DNA from: Chamaelirium japonicum | Lineage: Eukaryota > Streptophyta > Magnoliopsida > Liliales > Melanthiaceae | Length of the DNA stretch: 64,000 nucleotides | NCBI GenBank assembly: GCA_947650365.1 | Contig: OX393557.1 | Coordinates: forward strand, 4,065,715-4,129,714 | Reading direction: 5' to 3' | In this document: piece after piece, positions 32,209-44,802 of the stretch | How positions within the stretch are numbered: the stretch's first letter is position 1 | Layout: every line of letters begins with the position of its first letter | Made by a program: the position numbers and the translations under genes | Notes under the pieces: model-generated | Databases searched by the model: none | What the model saw: only the letters and a program-made list of their open reading frames with translations | What the model was told of the DNA's origin: nothing

Positions 32209-35200
32209 CTAGTGTAGCAAAACGGTTTTGACTCCTATCGCGTCCACATGTCGCTCGAATGCCTTGATAGGTATTGCCTTAGTGAAAGGATCAGCAACAT
32301 TAACTGTAGATGCAATCTATATCACCGCTACTCGCCCTTGCTTTTGAAACTACCGAATCAAGTGGAATTTGTGCTCGATGTGCTTCCCCTTCTGGTGATG
32401 TCTTAGCTCCTTAGCTTGTGCTACCGCCCCACTATTGTCGCAGTAAAGCATAATAGGTAACTAGGCCTCTGGTACGTACCCCAAATCCATAAGGAATTTC
32501 TTGAGCCATACCGCCTCTTTGGCTGCCTCGCACGCTGCAACGTTGCCTATGTGGTAGAGTCCACGATGCATTTCTGCTTCACACTCTGCCAACTAACCGC
32601 TGCTCCTCCTAACATGAACACAAAACCTGATGTCGATTTTCTGGATTCCAAATCTGACATAAAGTCAGAATCTGTGTATCCAATCAGCGTCAGTTCCTGT
32701 GCAGTATAAACTAACTCATAGTCCATTATTCTACGAAGGTACTTGAGTATACACTTCACAGCTGTCCAGTGATTTGGACCCGGATTCGACTGAAACCAAC
32801 CTATCATGCCTACTGTGAAACAGATATCTGGCCTTGTATAATGCATAGCATATATTAGACTACCTAATACCGAAGCATAAGGTATCTTCTGCATATCTGC
32901 TCTCTCCTCAGGTGTCTTAGGACATTGATCCTTAGACAGTTTTACGCTATGTTTAAATGGCACAAAACCCTTCTTGGAGTTTTGCATGTCAAACCTAGCC
33001 ATAACCTTATCTATATACGCGGCCTGTGACAACGAGAGAATCCTGTTCTGACGATCTCGTGTTATCTTGATCCCCAAAACATAACTCGCTTCACCTAGGT
33101 CTTTCATATCGAACTGTGTTGACAACCAGACCTTTACCATTGACAATGTTCCAACATCATTCCCAATGAGCAGAATATCGTCTACGTAAAGAATCAAATA
33201 TACCATTGTAGTCTTATCACTCCTCTTGTATACACATGGTTCATCCTCGTTTTGAGTAAATCCATATGACTGGATTGCCTGATCAAAACGAATGTTCCAA
33301 CTTCTTGATGCTTGCTTTTGTCCATAGATGGACTTCTGTAACTTGCAAATTAGATGTTCTTGACCCTCTGACTCAAAAACTGGTGGCTGCATCATATAAA
33401 TGTCTTCTTCCAAATTCTCATTGAGGAATACTGTCTTGACATCTATTTGCTAGATCTTCTAGTTATAATGGGCTGCAATGGATAGGAGGATCCTAATAGA
33501 CTTTATCACAGCTACTGGCGAGAAGGTTTCGTCAAAGTCGATTCCTTCTCTCTGGGTATAACCCTTGGCAACTAATCTAGCTTTATAAGTCTCAATAGTT
33601 CCATCGGATCCTCTCTTCTTTTTATACACCCACTTACACCTAATAGGTTTAATATTGGATGATGGTGTAATAACAGTCCAGACAGCGTTATGGGACATTG
33701 ATGCAATTTCTGCCTCCATATCATTTTGCTAGTCAGAGCCGTCAGAAGCTCCCACTGCTACATCATAGCTCAGTGGGTCATCCTCCTGACCTTCTAGATC
33801 AACCAATAAGGTTTTTCCATAATATCTTTCAGGAGCTCTGATGCTTCTCCCACTGTGACGAGGTGGTGGTAATGTTACAGGATGAATAGGTTCTACAGTC
33901 TCTGGTATATTAGTGTTTGTGATGTCAGCTCCCACTATGCTTTCAGATGCGCTATCTGTACTAGTACCCAGCAGTTCATCCAGAACTACCTTATTAGCAG
34001 GCTTATGGTCCATAATATAATCATATTATAGAAAAATGATATTCATTGAAACGATTACCTTCTTTTCCTCAGGATCATAAAATAGTCCACATTTAGTCTC
34101 TTTGGGATACCCTACAAACAGACATGCTTTGGACTTTGGCTCCATCTTTTCCCTCTTGTCTATCCGCACATGTTCAGGACATCCCCATATTCTGAAATAC
34201 TGCAGTGTTGGCTTTTGCCTTGACCACAGTTCTCTAGGGGTCTGAGGCACTGATTTATACAGAACGTGGTTCAGAACATATGCTGCTGTCTGAAGGGCAT
34301 ATCCCTAAAAGGTCGTTGGTAAACTGGCATAACTCATCATGCTGCGAACCATGTCCAACAAGGTTCGATTCCTTCTCTCAGAAACTCCATTATGTTGTGG
34401 GGTACCTGGAGCAGTTAACTGGGATATTATCCCATGCTCCACCAAATACCTTAGGAACTCGTTAGATAGGTACTCACCTCCTCAATCAGATCGAAAGGTT
34501 TTTATGCATTTACCTGTCTGCTTTTCTACTTCAGCCCTGAACTCTTTGAACACGTCAAAGGATTCCAACTTTCGATGCATCAGGTAAATGTAACCATATC
34601 TTGAGTAATCATCAATAAAAGTGATGAAGTACTCATGGCCTCCTATCGCCTTGACACTCATGGGTCCATATATATCTGAATGGATTAACTCCAATACCTT
34701 AGTAGCTCTTACTCCTTTGCCTTTAAAGGCCCTCTTGGTTATCTTGCCTTCCAGCCAAGATTCACAGGTGGGAAGGATCTCCGTAGGATCTGTTTCCAGA
34801 AGCCCGACCTTTACCATCCTATGGATCCTGTCTAAGCTAATATGACCAAGTCGTAAGTACCAAAATTGGGTTAAATTCTCCAAAAGTTTATTACGCTTAG
34901 ATGAATTAACATTAAATACTGAAGTTATTATGTTATCTTTTTCAAATTTAGGACTGACAATATAGAGATGATTCTGAACCATTCCTATTATTATAAAAGT
35001 TTCATTCAGCTTAAACGATACACCAGAAGTATCAAAATAAATTGAATAACCTTCATTAACTAAAGAAGAATCAGAAATCAAATTACGTCTCAAGGACGGT
35101 ACATAAAAAACATCTCTAAGAGTCAAAGTCTTATTATTCGAAAAACTAAGATTAACATCTCCAATAGCTTCAGCAGCAGCCACGGTCTCAGTTCCCATGC

Positions 35201-35552
35201 TTAAGGTCACCTCTCCATCAAGCAACCTTCTACTTTCCCGAAACCCCTGAAGAGAGTTACAGGCATGGTTAGTAGATCCTGAATCCACAATCCAACTAGC
35301 AAAAGAACTATTACTCGAAAGAAATGATTCAACAACTAGGAGTTGTAGATTACCTTCACCAGCATTCTGAGGCTTCTTGCAGTCCTTCTTCCAATGACCC
35401 TTCTGGCCATACCGAAAACACTTTATGCCCGGTTTCTTTGATTCACCAGACCCAGAGGCCCCAGCAGAGTTCTGCACAAGCGCTGACTTAGGTTTCTTCT
35501 TATGTTTCTTGCCCTGAGGTTTACCAGACTTCTTGAAGGATCTGCATTGCAC
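32209..35552 (-). pseudogene. copia gag end and pol with multiple in-frame stops
   Basis: Read on minus: zinc knuckle (CFRYGQKGHWKKDC; the usual second Cys is Tyr), protease WIVDSGST, pre-integrase YLRLGH, integrase HSDIYGP and FIDDYSR, reverse transcriptase [17 protein letters not shown] with YVDDILLIGN, and RNase H YTDSDF and YCDNSGAVA. One frame carries almost everything from 35789 to 32547, cut by stops at 34482-34484, 34305-34307, 34026-34028, 33729-33731, 33459-33461 and 33450-33452. A shift near 32550 moves the RNase H tail to another frame, itself with two stops. Most stops stand where Trp, Arg or Gln is usual (C-to-T or G-to-A changes). Not functional. Confidence 0.93.
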
Positions 35553-35594
35553 GTGAAGTGCTTCGCCCTTCTGCTTAAAGCCATCCTCAGCTAC

Positions 35595-36193
35595 CTAGAG
35601 AGCTTCCAGAAGCTCTACATTTGTCATAGCCAACTTGTTCAAATTAAAGTTGGTGACAAAGCCTTCAAAGGCTCCAGACAGATAAGAGAGGAAGATGTCT
35701 ATCATCACCTCGCCTTCTAGCACAATGTCCATGGTTGCTAGTTCGTTCTGGAACCCAAACATTTTTATCATGTGTTCTCGAACTAGCATCCCATTAGACC
35801 GACGAGTTTCTTGATGATAAGGTATCGCGTAACACGATTGTGTCCTTCAAATATTTCCTTCAGATATAACATCATGTCAGAAGCGTCGGGCATCTCCTCG
35901 ACCTGCTTCTACAGAGTTGCTTGCAAGGATGCTATTATATATCATTTACATATTTCATTAGATTCCTTTCAGTCAGTGAATGTCTTTAACTGTGCCTCTG
36001 TGGCATCGGGTCCTGGCAAATCTGGCTCAGGGTCATTCAGGGCTGTCATATGTTTACCAATCCTTAAGACCAGGTATAGGTTGCGCTTCCAGTCCTCATA
36101 GTTGGGACCGGTAAGTTTGTGGTCATTTAGGATAGCGGACAGGGGGTCTAACTTGGTCATCTGAAAATAAAAGATTGAATAATGAGAATGCAT
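35595..36193 (-). pseudogene. copia gag, broken
   Basis: Starts MHSHYSIFYFQMTKLDPL and reads the copia gag core (ILNDHKLTGPNYEDWKRNLY) to a TGA just before 35969. Further stops follow, then a frame change near 35790, then KMFGFQNELATMDIVLEGEV. A TAG at 35595-35597 separates it from the zinc-knuckle part. Confidence 0.85.
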
Positions 36194-37890
36194 GAAAACT
36201 TATTTTATGGTTTTTTAAAACAAGCTAATTATATTCATACGTCAATGCTACCCTCAAGCGAAGCCATCTCTATGGATTAATTAATCATGTATGCAAGATC
36301 TCGGAATAGGCTACACCTGTCCGAGGGGGCAGTGTGCAGGTCTTCCGCTTACACTGGTCTTTCCCTTGACCCTATCCAAATCTGTCAACTAAGGGCTTTG
36401 ATGGACCATGGTTATCTTTTGGCCAGTACCACGTGATCACCGTTGTCTTCGCAACGAATACCTCACATGCACTTAGGATGCTTACCCACGAGCCTAGGCA
36501 ATTACGGCACTTGAGTTTTAACGGCTCCCACGAGGGTGAGTAAAGCCTGAACACTTGACACCGTAACTGCCATATCCCAAAGGAGATCACTAAGTAGCTT
36601 GGCATAGAAAAAACACAGCTCTCACCCGAGGGGGTTGTTGAGTTATGCCCTTCCACCCGAGCACGAAGTGATTAGCCGTGGAGGCCAGAGGATCTCTAAA
36701 AGTCCTCTCTTACATCCCTTATAAAATTTGAGGGTTATTTTGCGAGTATGAATTTATGCAAATGCAAAGGTAGCGACCTCCTATATACTAGACCCTGGTC
36801 ACACCATACTCCCACTAACGCTTTAAGCCCTTCGCCTAGCATTAATCATTCTCGGAATATCATAGTCCCTGCCTCAAGTGGATTTCTCCATTTAAGGGTC
36901 ACATTACATATTCCGAGAATATCGATGCTCTGCAAAATTGGTTATCACGCTAATGCTCTGGAGCTTAGCCTAAAGTCAGACACACTGGAAAGGACTCCCA
37001 CTAGTCATGGCGCCTCGCTTATAAATTTGACAATTGATGTTCAATGGATATCCATCTCATCTTAGGTTTCGATGCTGGCCAAATAGGCACACCCGACTAG
37101 TCGGGTGTTGACCTAATGGTGGCATAACTATATGTGATGGGATCCCACTAACATCAAAAGTCAACTAAATAATAGGCATCATCTAGCGGGATCCTATCCT
37201 CAAACAGTCGCTTGGACCGAAGGGGAAAGACATCCCTCTGAAAACTGATAATCACATTATCTCATCGGGGTTCGATATGAAACATAAAGAACTAATAAAG
37301 AAAGCAACCATTAAAACTGAATTAAGTTCAGGGTCCGACCCCTGAACCTTATTAGCACAGCGCAGGCCTCTAGCTTTCTTCACAAGGTCCCTCGGTCCGG
37401 CTCCTCCGTCGCGCTCGCGAACACTTTGCCGGATCGTCTTCATCCTCCAGGGTTCCGCTTACGCTCCCGATGGTGGATTTCTTTGGCACATCTTTCTTCT
37501 CGATCTGTAACCGAAAAAGTCTAGAACGCTTCGAGCAAGCGTTTGCTCGTACACAATTTCCTAGAAAGGAAAGAAAACACACCTAGGAAAAGAGGCCATG
37601 GGAACCAAGGATGGTCAACCCCCATCACTCGCCCAATCTACGGCTCTATTACATATCCACACACATAGAGAGCAAATCCAGACAATGGCTAACATGGGGT
37701 CTGACCCCCGGTAGCAAGCACAAATATAGATCTAGATTTTATAGCGGCGCCCTGTAAGAACGATTCATAGAACAAGCACAATATATATACTAATGCATGA
37801 TCTAAGCGTAAGAACCCCGATGATATCACGCGTTCATCATGCGCACACATGATGGTTTCATGAAAAGTCATGAAACGCACACCACTAATG
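36194..37890 (-). other. Long untranslated leader of the long-LTR copia
   Basis: 1.7 kb between primer site and gag with no recognisable domain on either strand. Confidence 0.7.
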
Positions 37891-37893
37891 TAA

Positions 37894-37904
37894 CTCTGAT
37901 ACCA
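37894..37904 (-). other. Primer-binding site, tRNA-iMet
   Basis: TGGTATCAGAG on minus, two bases from the 5' LTR end. Confidence 0.93.
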
Positions 37905-37906
37905 AT

Positions 37907-40034
37907 TGTTGGAAATAAATCCATGGTAGAGGCTCGCAACGGAAACGATTTGGCGGTCGAAAGACCGTTCATGGTGCACGTTACACGATTTAAACTTTTA
38001 TTGAAACTAATCTATATATATGTGCATGTGTATGCACGTGAATCGAACACCCTAACGGTAATCTAGCGTAATGATTATCTAGCATGCATACAAATCATAA
38101 TGCTCGCTAGATCTACGTGTTAGATTATTCATACCTTCGTACGGATCTTTTAACCGCGGAGAATCGTGTTCTTTGTCGATGGAGACGGAAGATTGTTCGC
38201 GAAGAAGCCGATGGTATGAATGGAGACGATGCCTTCTTGTTCACCCGATCTCACACGATGCACGGAACGTCGCTCTCGGATCTCTAAGTGCCTCCGAAGA
38301 ACGACCCTTTTCCTTCTACGAAACTCCACACGAGGAAGACGAAGTTGCAAGCGGGAAAGTAGAGATAGACTAGGGAGAGAACTAGAGAGATGAGAGAGGG
38401 AGGGGGTTCGGTTTTGGCATCCCTATGGCCGGCCCCATATGGTCCCTTATATAGGGCCGGCCTACCCCCTTGGATAAGGATCCAAGGGGATAAGAACTTC
38501 CCACAATTATCTCTCCATTATCACCATTTTATCTCTTCTTCTATTTATCCATTTTCCCACTTTTTAGGGCTTGTTTTGACCGTTTCAAAGCCCTATCCCT
38601 ATCTATATGGCCGGCCCTATAGATGAGGGATTCTCATCCCTACAACATAGGGCTGACCCTAGCATGGTCTCCCACTGCTAGGGTCGGCCATAAGTGAGGT
38701 CCGGCAGAGTGAGTTTTTACCAAAACACCCTGACGCCTCAATTTGATCATTTCTAGTGTGCGAGACCTAGCGGTCACTACTTAAGTGATCTTTACTAGTT
38801 ACCTTACTATTAACTGAGGTAACCAGAGGGTGCCTCTAACAAAGTCAACTAGTCAACTCACAACATACCCTGGTGCATCGCACCTATACAGCGAAGTTCA
38901 CTTATGGCTAGGGATTACTACCTGGGCCTCTGTACTAGTCTCGGGCATACCCCGTAGTACTCGCATGTAGTTACGCATCTACCGTGCTCTAGTGCCAAGC
39001 ACATACAGAGCGTATACTTCTATCTTCCTCTTAATGCCTAAGGTGTTCCGAGGAGATGGTTCAAGAACCATACATAATGTTGATAAGGTGGAACCATCAG
39101 GGACCGGGGTTCATGGCTTCCAACTCAAGCTCGATCGACACACTACCCGAGTGTACCATCGATCTTCTGAGCTCGAGTTAACCTGTTTTGCCACCCAGAG
39201 TGCGACACAGGCTGCACTCCAATTTACTCAGACTTACTATGTTCTTCATCATACCCCTGCTCTCCGCTTAGTAGTGGTAAACACATTGTCCCTCCACTTG
39301 ATGCCATGATTCACTTCGAGCGGTGGAGACTACCGTTAGACTCGAATGATCATATGACTTGGTTCCTTCCAGGTTGACCTATACAGCGTACCTTTGATTA
39401 CCCCGTCGAGTAATCGAACCCGGTCAACAATCAAACTGATGACCACCAGGCCTGGGTTTGGTACAGTGTAAGCCACACCAAGGAACGCACCTCCCTTTAG
39501 GGGTGTGGATGGCCTGCAGGAATGACATGCTAATGCAACGCTAGCCGGTAACCCAGTACACCATGGTTTTGGATTACTGCATACGGATCCTCACACATTG
39601 GTGCGCCAAAGCACTACGCAACTGGTTAGTCCATCAGACGTGGTTCCTCAGGGTTTAGGACCATTTTACCCTAAGCAGAAACACGACTTAGTGTACCAGT
39701 GTCTCCTCACTGATCTGTACACCATGTTAGTTCCGTTCAGCCACAGACACTGTGCCTGGCGATGACTATGGTGAAGACTTCCCATGAACTGTAATCCCCA
39801 ACAGCTTACCATGATGAGGCGACCAACCTGATCATAGCTGCAAACTGATTTAGATTATATGGGACAAATCCACTCAGTCTTCAACTCAGTGGACTACCAT
39901 ATAATCATGGCTCTCTGTTCTTAAAAGAACACGTAACAATATTACGTACCTATATGCATTTCATATAATTACTATCAATCTTTATTAGACCAAAACATAA
40001 AGTTTTACAAGCTTTGAACACATCAATCCTAACA
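37907..40034 (-). repeat. 5' LTR of the long-LTR copia
   Basis: 2,128 bp; the transcription-initiating LTR given the minus orientation. Aligns end to end with 30066-32194. Confidence 0.95.
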
Positions 40035-40120
40035 TTCATAACACGCCACATCCCAAAGGATCAAACCTTCAATTGACTGTTGAGGGGGATTATGTACGAT
40101 GGCCGAAATTCTCCCCCACA

Positions 40121-40143
40121 GTTTGGCATCGTCTCTAGGATCC
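40121..40143 (+). other. Primer-binding site of the gypsy-type element (degenerate)
   Basis: GTTTGGCATCGTCTCTAGGATC follows the left LTR. The third copy (minus strand, 54025 downward) reads GTTTGTCGTCGTCTGTGGGATC. Both look like decayed forms of the TTTGGCGYCGTCTGTGG site common in plant Tat elements. Confidence 0.55.
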
Positions 40144-40180
40144 AGCAGCATTCTAACAACGACCAAGCCCAGGCCGGGCA

Positions 40181-40888
40181 TTGAACGACAATAAGGATTC
40201 TGACACACTCTTTGCCTTCTCTTCCTTCGAGATGCCTCTCCACCGAGGTGATCATTGGAACAATCACACCTTCGATGGACCACTTCATCAGCAGATTCTC
40301 CGAGCTCAATTTTCTCGAAACTGGAGAGCTCCCGTTCTCCCCAAGTTCAACTGTCTAACGGGAAATCCGATGTTGCACTTCCTCGCCTTCAAGCAGGCAC
40401 TAACGCCATACGATGACGATAACCATGTTTTATACCGTAGCTTTGCTGGCAGCCTAGATGACATATCACTCGATTGGTATCATAACCTCCCGACCAGCTC
40501 TGTGAGTTGGTTCAAGGATCTAGCAGACCTCTTCGTTCAATACTATCGACTGAACCTCAAGCCGGAGAAAAAGCTAGACTCCCTTTACCGGCTCAGGATG
40601 GGATTTGATAAAACCCTAAGAGAGTTCACTTAGAGGTTCCGGAATGAGCATTTTGTGCTCTCTAGGCGTCACTTCGACAACGAAATCATCATGCTCGCAT
40701 TCCAGAATGCCCTATGCTTTGATCTCCATATCTACAACGTCCTTATTCACAACCCACCTGCCTCCATCGGAGTGTTATTTGATCAAATTCAAAAGAAGAT
40801 CGAGATGGAGGACGATCAGATCGCGAGCAAGAGACGTGATCTCAGGAAGCGTCTTTCTAATAAGGAACCAACAAGACCAATAACTTAA
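40181..40888 (+). pseudogene. gypsy-type gag with one premature stop
   Basis: The frame is open from 40181; the likely start is the ATG at 40231 (MPLHRGDHWNNHTF). It contains the retrotransposon gag core: PKFNCLTGNPMLHFLAFKQA, LSDDISLDWYHNLP-like WYHNL segment, WFKDLADLFVQYY, then the LRxGFDKTLREFT motif. TAG at 40631-40633 interrupts, after which the same frame continues RFRNEHFVLSRRHFD to TAA at 40886-40888. About 236 codons in total. No zinc knuckle, protease or polymerase follows, so it depended on other elements. Confidence 0.8.
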
Positions 40889-41144
40889 GCTCAAAACACT
40901 CAGGCCGAGGAAGATGGAGCCTCCAAGAGGTCGAGGCGACAAGTGATAGACCTGCAAAACCTCAGAAGACCATGGACACCAAAGGGAACCATCTCGCTGA
41001 TCGATCATAGTAAAAGGTCACAGATTGTCAACAACTCGGAATGTCACTTATCTGAAATCCACGATGTAACATCTTCTGAGTTATCAATAAAATAGCAGCT
41101 GCTTCAAGTCCTATGAAAGACTATCAAATTCTATCTCAACACCA

Positions 41145-41885
41145 CAGTTAGTTCAGTTCGCGTTGCGACACGACCGACGAATCTGCAACAGTACAAAGTT
41201 ACGTGCCTGAGACGCATGTTTGACTGAAACGGTACTTCACCCAAGTCTAATCTATACAAAGGCACTACGTTGAGTACTCCGAATCATTGGTGGCGCACAT
41301 GCTCCTATTGTCACGTAAGGGACATACACTAGTGTCTTACCACAGTTAGTTCGGTTCGTATTGCAACACGGCTGACTAACCTGCAACGGTACAAAGTTAC
41401 ATGCCTGAGACATAGGTTTGACTGAAACGATACTTCGCCCAAGTCCAACTGATACAAAGGCACTACACTGAGTACTCTGAATCATTGGCGGCGCACATAC
41501 TCCTGTTGTCATGTAAGGGCACATACACTAGTGCATCGTCATAGTTAGTTCCGTTCGCGTTGCAACACGGCCGACTAACCTGCAACGATACGAAGTTACA
41601 TGACCCCGACGTAGGTTCAACTGAAACGATGCTTCGTCTAAGTTTTCTGACCGATACAAAGGCACTACGTTGGGTACTCTGAATCATTGATGTCGCATAT
41701 ACTCCATTGTCACGTAAGAACACATGCACTAGTGTCTTGCCATAGTTAGTTCAGTTAGCGTTGCGATACAACCGCCTAACCTACAACGATACAAAGCTAC
41801 GTACCTGAGATATAGGTCTGACTGAAATGGTGCTTCACCTAAGTTCGACCGATACAAAGGCTTTACGTCGAGAACTCCAAATTCA
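41145..41885 (+). repeat. Tandem array, four ~199-bp units, inside the gypsy-type element
   Basis: CAGTTAGTTCRGTTCG starts units at 41145, 41343, 41542 and 41743. Each contains AACCTGCAACGGTACAAAGTTAC and ends near CACTAGTGTCTT. Units differ by point changes. Confidence 0.85.
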
Positions 41886-41929
41886 AACCCCCATCAATCA
41901 ACCAATCTGAGGCTTTAACCTTGGCATCC

Positions 41930-43928
41930 AAAGACAAAGCCCGAGGCAACGATATTTTCTTGGCCCAAGGCGCAGCCTTGGCATTCGAAAGCAAAGCCCG
42001 AGGCAGGCTCCGCCGCCTCGGTACCAAACCAAGCCCGAGACGTCGATGACGTCTCAGCCCAAGCAGACAACCTTAATAATCAAAGACAAAGTCCAAGGAA
42101 GGTTTCACCGCCTTGGTACCTTATAAAGCCCAGGACATCGACACCGTCTCGGCCCAAGGAGACAACCTTGGCAGTCGAAGACAAAGTCTGAGGCAAGTTT
42201 CACCGCTTCGGTATCTGACAAAGCCCGAGACGTCGACACCGCTTCGGCCCAATGCGATCACCGCCTTGGCATTCGAAGGCAAAGTCTGAGGTAGGTCTCG
42301 GCACTTAACAAAGCCTGAGACATCAATATCGTCTCAGCCCGAGGTGATCGTCGCCTCGGTATTTGAAGATAAAGTTTGAGGCAGGCTTCACCACCTCAAC
42401 ACCTAACAAAACCTGAGACGTCAACACCATCTCTACCCAAGGAGACAGCCTTGGCATCCAAAAACAAAGCCTAAGATGTAGATATCGCCTCGGCCCAAGG
42501 AGACAATCTTGGCATTTGAAGACTAAGTTCGAGCTAGGCTTCACCACCTCGGCACCCCCCAAAGCCTGAGACGTCGACACCGTCTCGGCCCGAGGTGACC
42601 TTCGCCTTGGCATTCAAAGACAAAGTCCGAGGCAGACTTCATTGCCTCGACACCTGACGAAAACCGAGATGTCGACACTATCTCAGCCCGAGGCGATCGC
42701 TGCCGCAGCATTCGAAGACAAAGTTCGAGACAGGCTTCATCGCCTCAGCACCTGACAAAGCCTGAGACATCAATACCATCTCGGCCCAAGGTGATCATTG
42801 CCTCGACATTCAAAGACATAGTCTGAGGCAGGCTTCGCCGCCTTGGCACCTGACAAAGCTTGAGATATCGACACTGTCTCGACCCGACATGACCTTCGCC
42901 TCTGCATTCGAAAGCAAAGTTCGAGGAAGGCTTCACCACCTCGATACTTGATGAAGCCTGAGACGTCGGCACCATCTCGGCCCGAGGCAATCGCCACCTT
43001 GGCATTCAAAGACAGTCTGAGGTAGGCTTCGCCGTCTTGCACCTGACAAAGCCCGAGATGTCAACGCCATCTCAGCCCGAGGCGATCGTCACCTCGGTAG
43101 TCGAAGACAAAGTCCGAGGCAAGCCTCGCTGCCTTGGCACTTGGGAAAGCCCGATACGTCGACACCGTCTCGGCCCGAGGCGATCTCCACCTCAGTAGTC
43201 GAAGACAAAGTCCAAGGCAGACTTCGCCGCCTCAGCACCTGACAAAGCCCGAGACGTCGACATCGTCTCGACCCGAGGCAACCTTCGCCTTGGCATTCGA
43301 AGACAAAGTCTGAGGCAGGTGTCGCCGCCTCGGTACCTTCCAAAGCCTGAGACATCGTCGCCTCGGTAGTCAAAGACAAACTCCGAGGCAGGGTTCGCTG
43401 CCTCAGTACCTGACAAAGCCCGAGACGTTGACATCGTCTTGACCCGAGGCAACCTTCGCCTCGGCATTCGAAGACAAAGTCTGAGGCAGGTGTCGCCGCC
43501 TCGGTACTTTCCAAAGCCTGAGACATCGATAACGTCTCAGCCTAAGGAGACAACCGACTACACCAATTTGAGGAATAAACTACATAAATAAATGACGGTC
43601 AAAGTTTGTCATTTAAAAAACGACGACCAATTCATATTTTTTAGTGGTAAAAAATAACGAGCGTTGAAAAACAACATACTACAAAACGACAGTCATTGTT
43701 CGTCCTTTTTCAATAATATTGGCATAGTGTGGTATTCGAAGACAAAGTCCGAGGTAGGCTTCGCCACCTCGGTACCTGATAAACCCCGAGACATCGACAT
43801 CGTCTCGGCCCAAGGAGACAGCCTTGGGATCCAAAGACAAAGCCCGAGACGTCGACTTTGCCTCGGCCCAAGGAGACAACCTTGGCAATCAAAGACAAAG
43901 TCCGAGGCAGGCTTCACCTGGGGCCCAC
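41930..43928 (+). repeat. Tandem array, ~97-bp units, about 18 copies, inside the gypsy-type element
   Basis: GACAAAGTCCGAGGCAGGCTT recurs at 42085, 42180, 42279, 42368, 42620, 42717, 42816, 42914, 43010, 43107, 43204, 43304 and later. Units hold GAGACGTCGACACCGTCTCGGCCCGAGG-type inverted wording. A CACTA-ended MITE interrupts at 43556-43729. The array runs straight into the truncated right LTR. Confidence 0.88.
43556..43729. mobile_element. CACTA-ended MITE, copy 2
   Basis: 174 bp with ends GACTACACCAATTTG and CAATATTGGCATAGTG. Reverse-oriented relative of 14942-15114. Inserted in the 97-bp tandem array. Confidence 0.65.
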
Positions 43929-44386
43929 TTATACTATCTGGGGTCTGGTAAATCCTCCCGGTATTTACCAAACCCCGGATATTTCTGGGAATATTCCTAA
44001 AATATTTCTCACATAAACCTAAATTTATAAATAGCAAACTCAGCAGATATTCCAGATTCAAAAATCGAGACCTAAAACTACTACTCCACCCTCTAACTAC
44101 TTGTAAGCAGTACTCCTCGGCCTATTGAAAGTAGTTCTACTTTCTCTGAGATAGTGGATTCAAAGGTTGCGTCTTACCGCACGGAGACGTAGACTTCAAC
44201 CGAACTTCGTTACCATATCCCGTGTCAACTCTCTCTCCCTCTCTCTTTAGCCTTCTTTGTCTCTCTCTACTCTACAGTGTTAGCATGACAGTTCAACGCT
44301 TCATAGCGCGCCACATCCCGAAAGGTCAAACCTTCAATCGACTATTTGAGAGGGATTACGTACGACGGCCGAAATCCTCCCCCATA
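43916..44386 (+). repeat. Right LTR of the gypsy-type element (5'-truncated)
   Basis: Begins GGGGCCCACTTATACTATC directly after a 97-bp unit and ends GAAATCCTCCCCCATA, compared with CTCCCCCACA at the left LTR end. Confidence 0.75.
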
Positions 44387-44445
44387 GAACCTGGAGCCAA
44401 TTCGCCCAAGTGAGGTTGACAGTTCGCCCAGGCGAATTCGATTGA

Positions 44446-44749
44446 TGTTTTGTTGTCCACGTGAGGGAGCATATGACTTTTGTTTGTTTAATCCCATACC
44501 GGTTATGAGGAGTTCAGGAGTTTGCATAAACATCAGATTGTGATCTTCCCTTACAACTCAAGTTTTGAGGGTTAAGAAAATTTTAATTTGGTATCAGAGC
44601 AAGCCCAACTATCACCCGGTTATGGGCCCCCGTCCGTTTATTTGTTGTCCACATGTTGTCCACGCAAGGGGCTTCTAGAGTTTCCTTAAATTAATATCAG
44701 ACTAGGACCTCCCTTACAGCTCAAGTTTGGGGTTAAGAAAATTTTAATT
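44446..44749 (+). mobile_element. TRIM-like or truncated copia remnant
   Basis: Two direct repeats (44446-44588 and ~44643-44749) share TTGTTGTCCAC at the start and CTCAAGTTTKRGGGTTAAGAAAATTTTAATT at the end. TGGTATCAGAGC, a tRNA-iMet primer site, abuts the first repeat at 44589-44600. Only ~55 bp lie between the repeats, as in terminal-repeat retrotransposons in miniature. No coding sequence. Confidence 0.45.
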
Positions 44750-44802
44750 AATTGAACTTTAGTGTTGTGGGGAGACTTCTTCAAATCGATCCGACCAAGT
44801 CA

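Larger units (their letters stand above)
30066..40034 (-). mobile_element. Complete long-LTR Ty1-copia element, minus strand, decayed
   Basis: 9,969 bp, flanked by TTCAT on both sides (30061-30065, 40035-40039). LTRs are 2,129 and 2,128 bp, starting TGTTAGGATTGATG (read on minus) and ending TTTATTTCYAACA. tRNA-iMet primer site at 37894-37904 and CCAAGTGGGAGAT polypurine tract at 32195-32207. About 29 differences were counted by eye over the first ~490 bp of the LTRs, mostly transitions, so it is much older than the copia at 16623. Gag wording and long LTRs suggest the Angela/Tork side of copia (inference). Inserted in the left LTR of the gypsy-type element. Confidence 0.95.
29640..44386 (+). 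mobile_element. Gypsy-type gag-only element (TR-GAG-like), interrupted by a nested copia
   Basis: Left LTR about 29640-30065 plus 40040-40120, split by the copia element. Internal region 40121-43915. Right LTR 43916-44386. The LTRs share TACTATCTGGGGTMTGGTAAA, GAGACCTAAAACTACTACTC, CCCGTGTCAACTCTC and an end GGCCGAAATYCTCCCCCA. The right LTR lacks its first part and the left lacks a ~40-bp GCGTCTTACCGCACGGAG block that the right and a third copy (54026) keep. Only gag is present; no polymerase domains are found. Two tandem arrays fill the rest. Gag sequence and LTR end suggest the Tat group of gypsy elements (inference). Confidence 0.75.

Noticed and set aside
41252..43951. Several 60-145-codon minus-strand frames
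   Set aside because: Repeat with the 199-bp and 97-bp arrays, so they are repeat artefacts.
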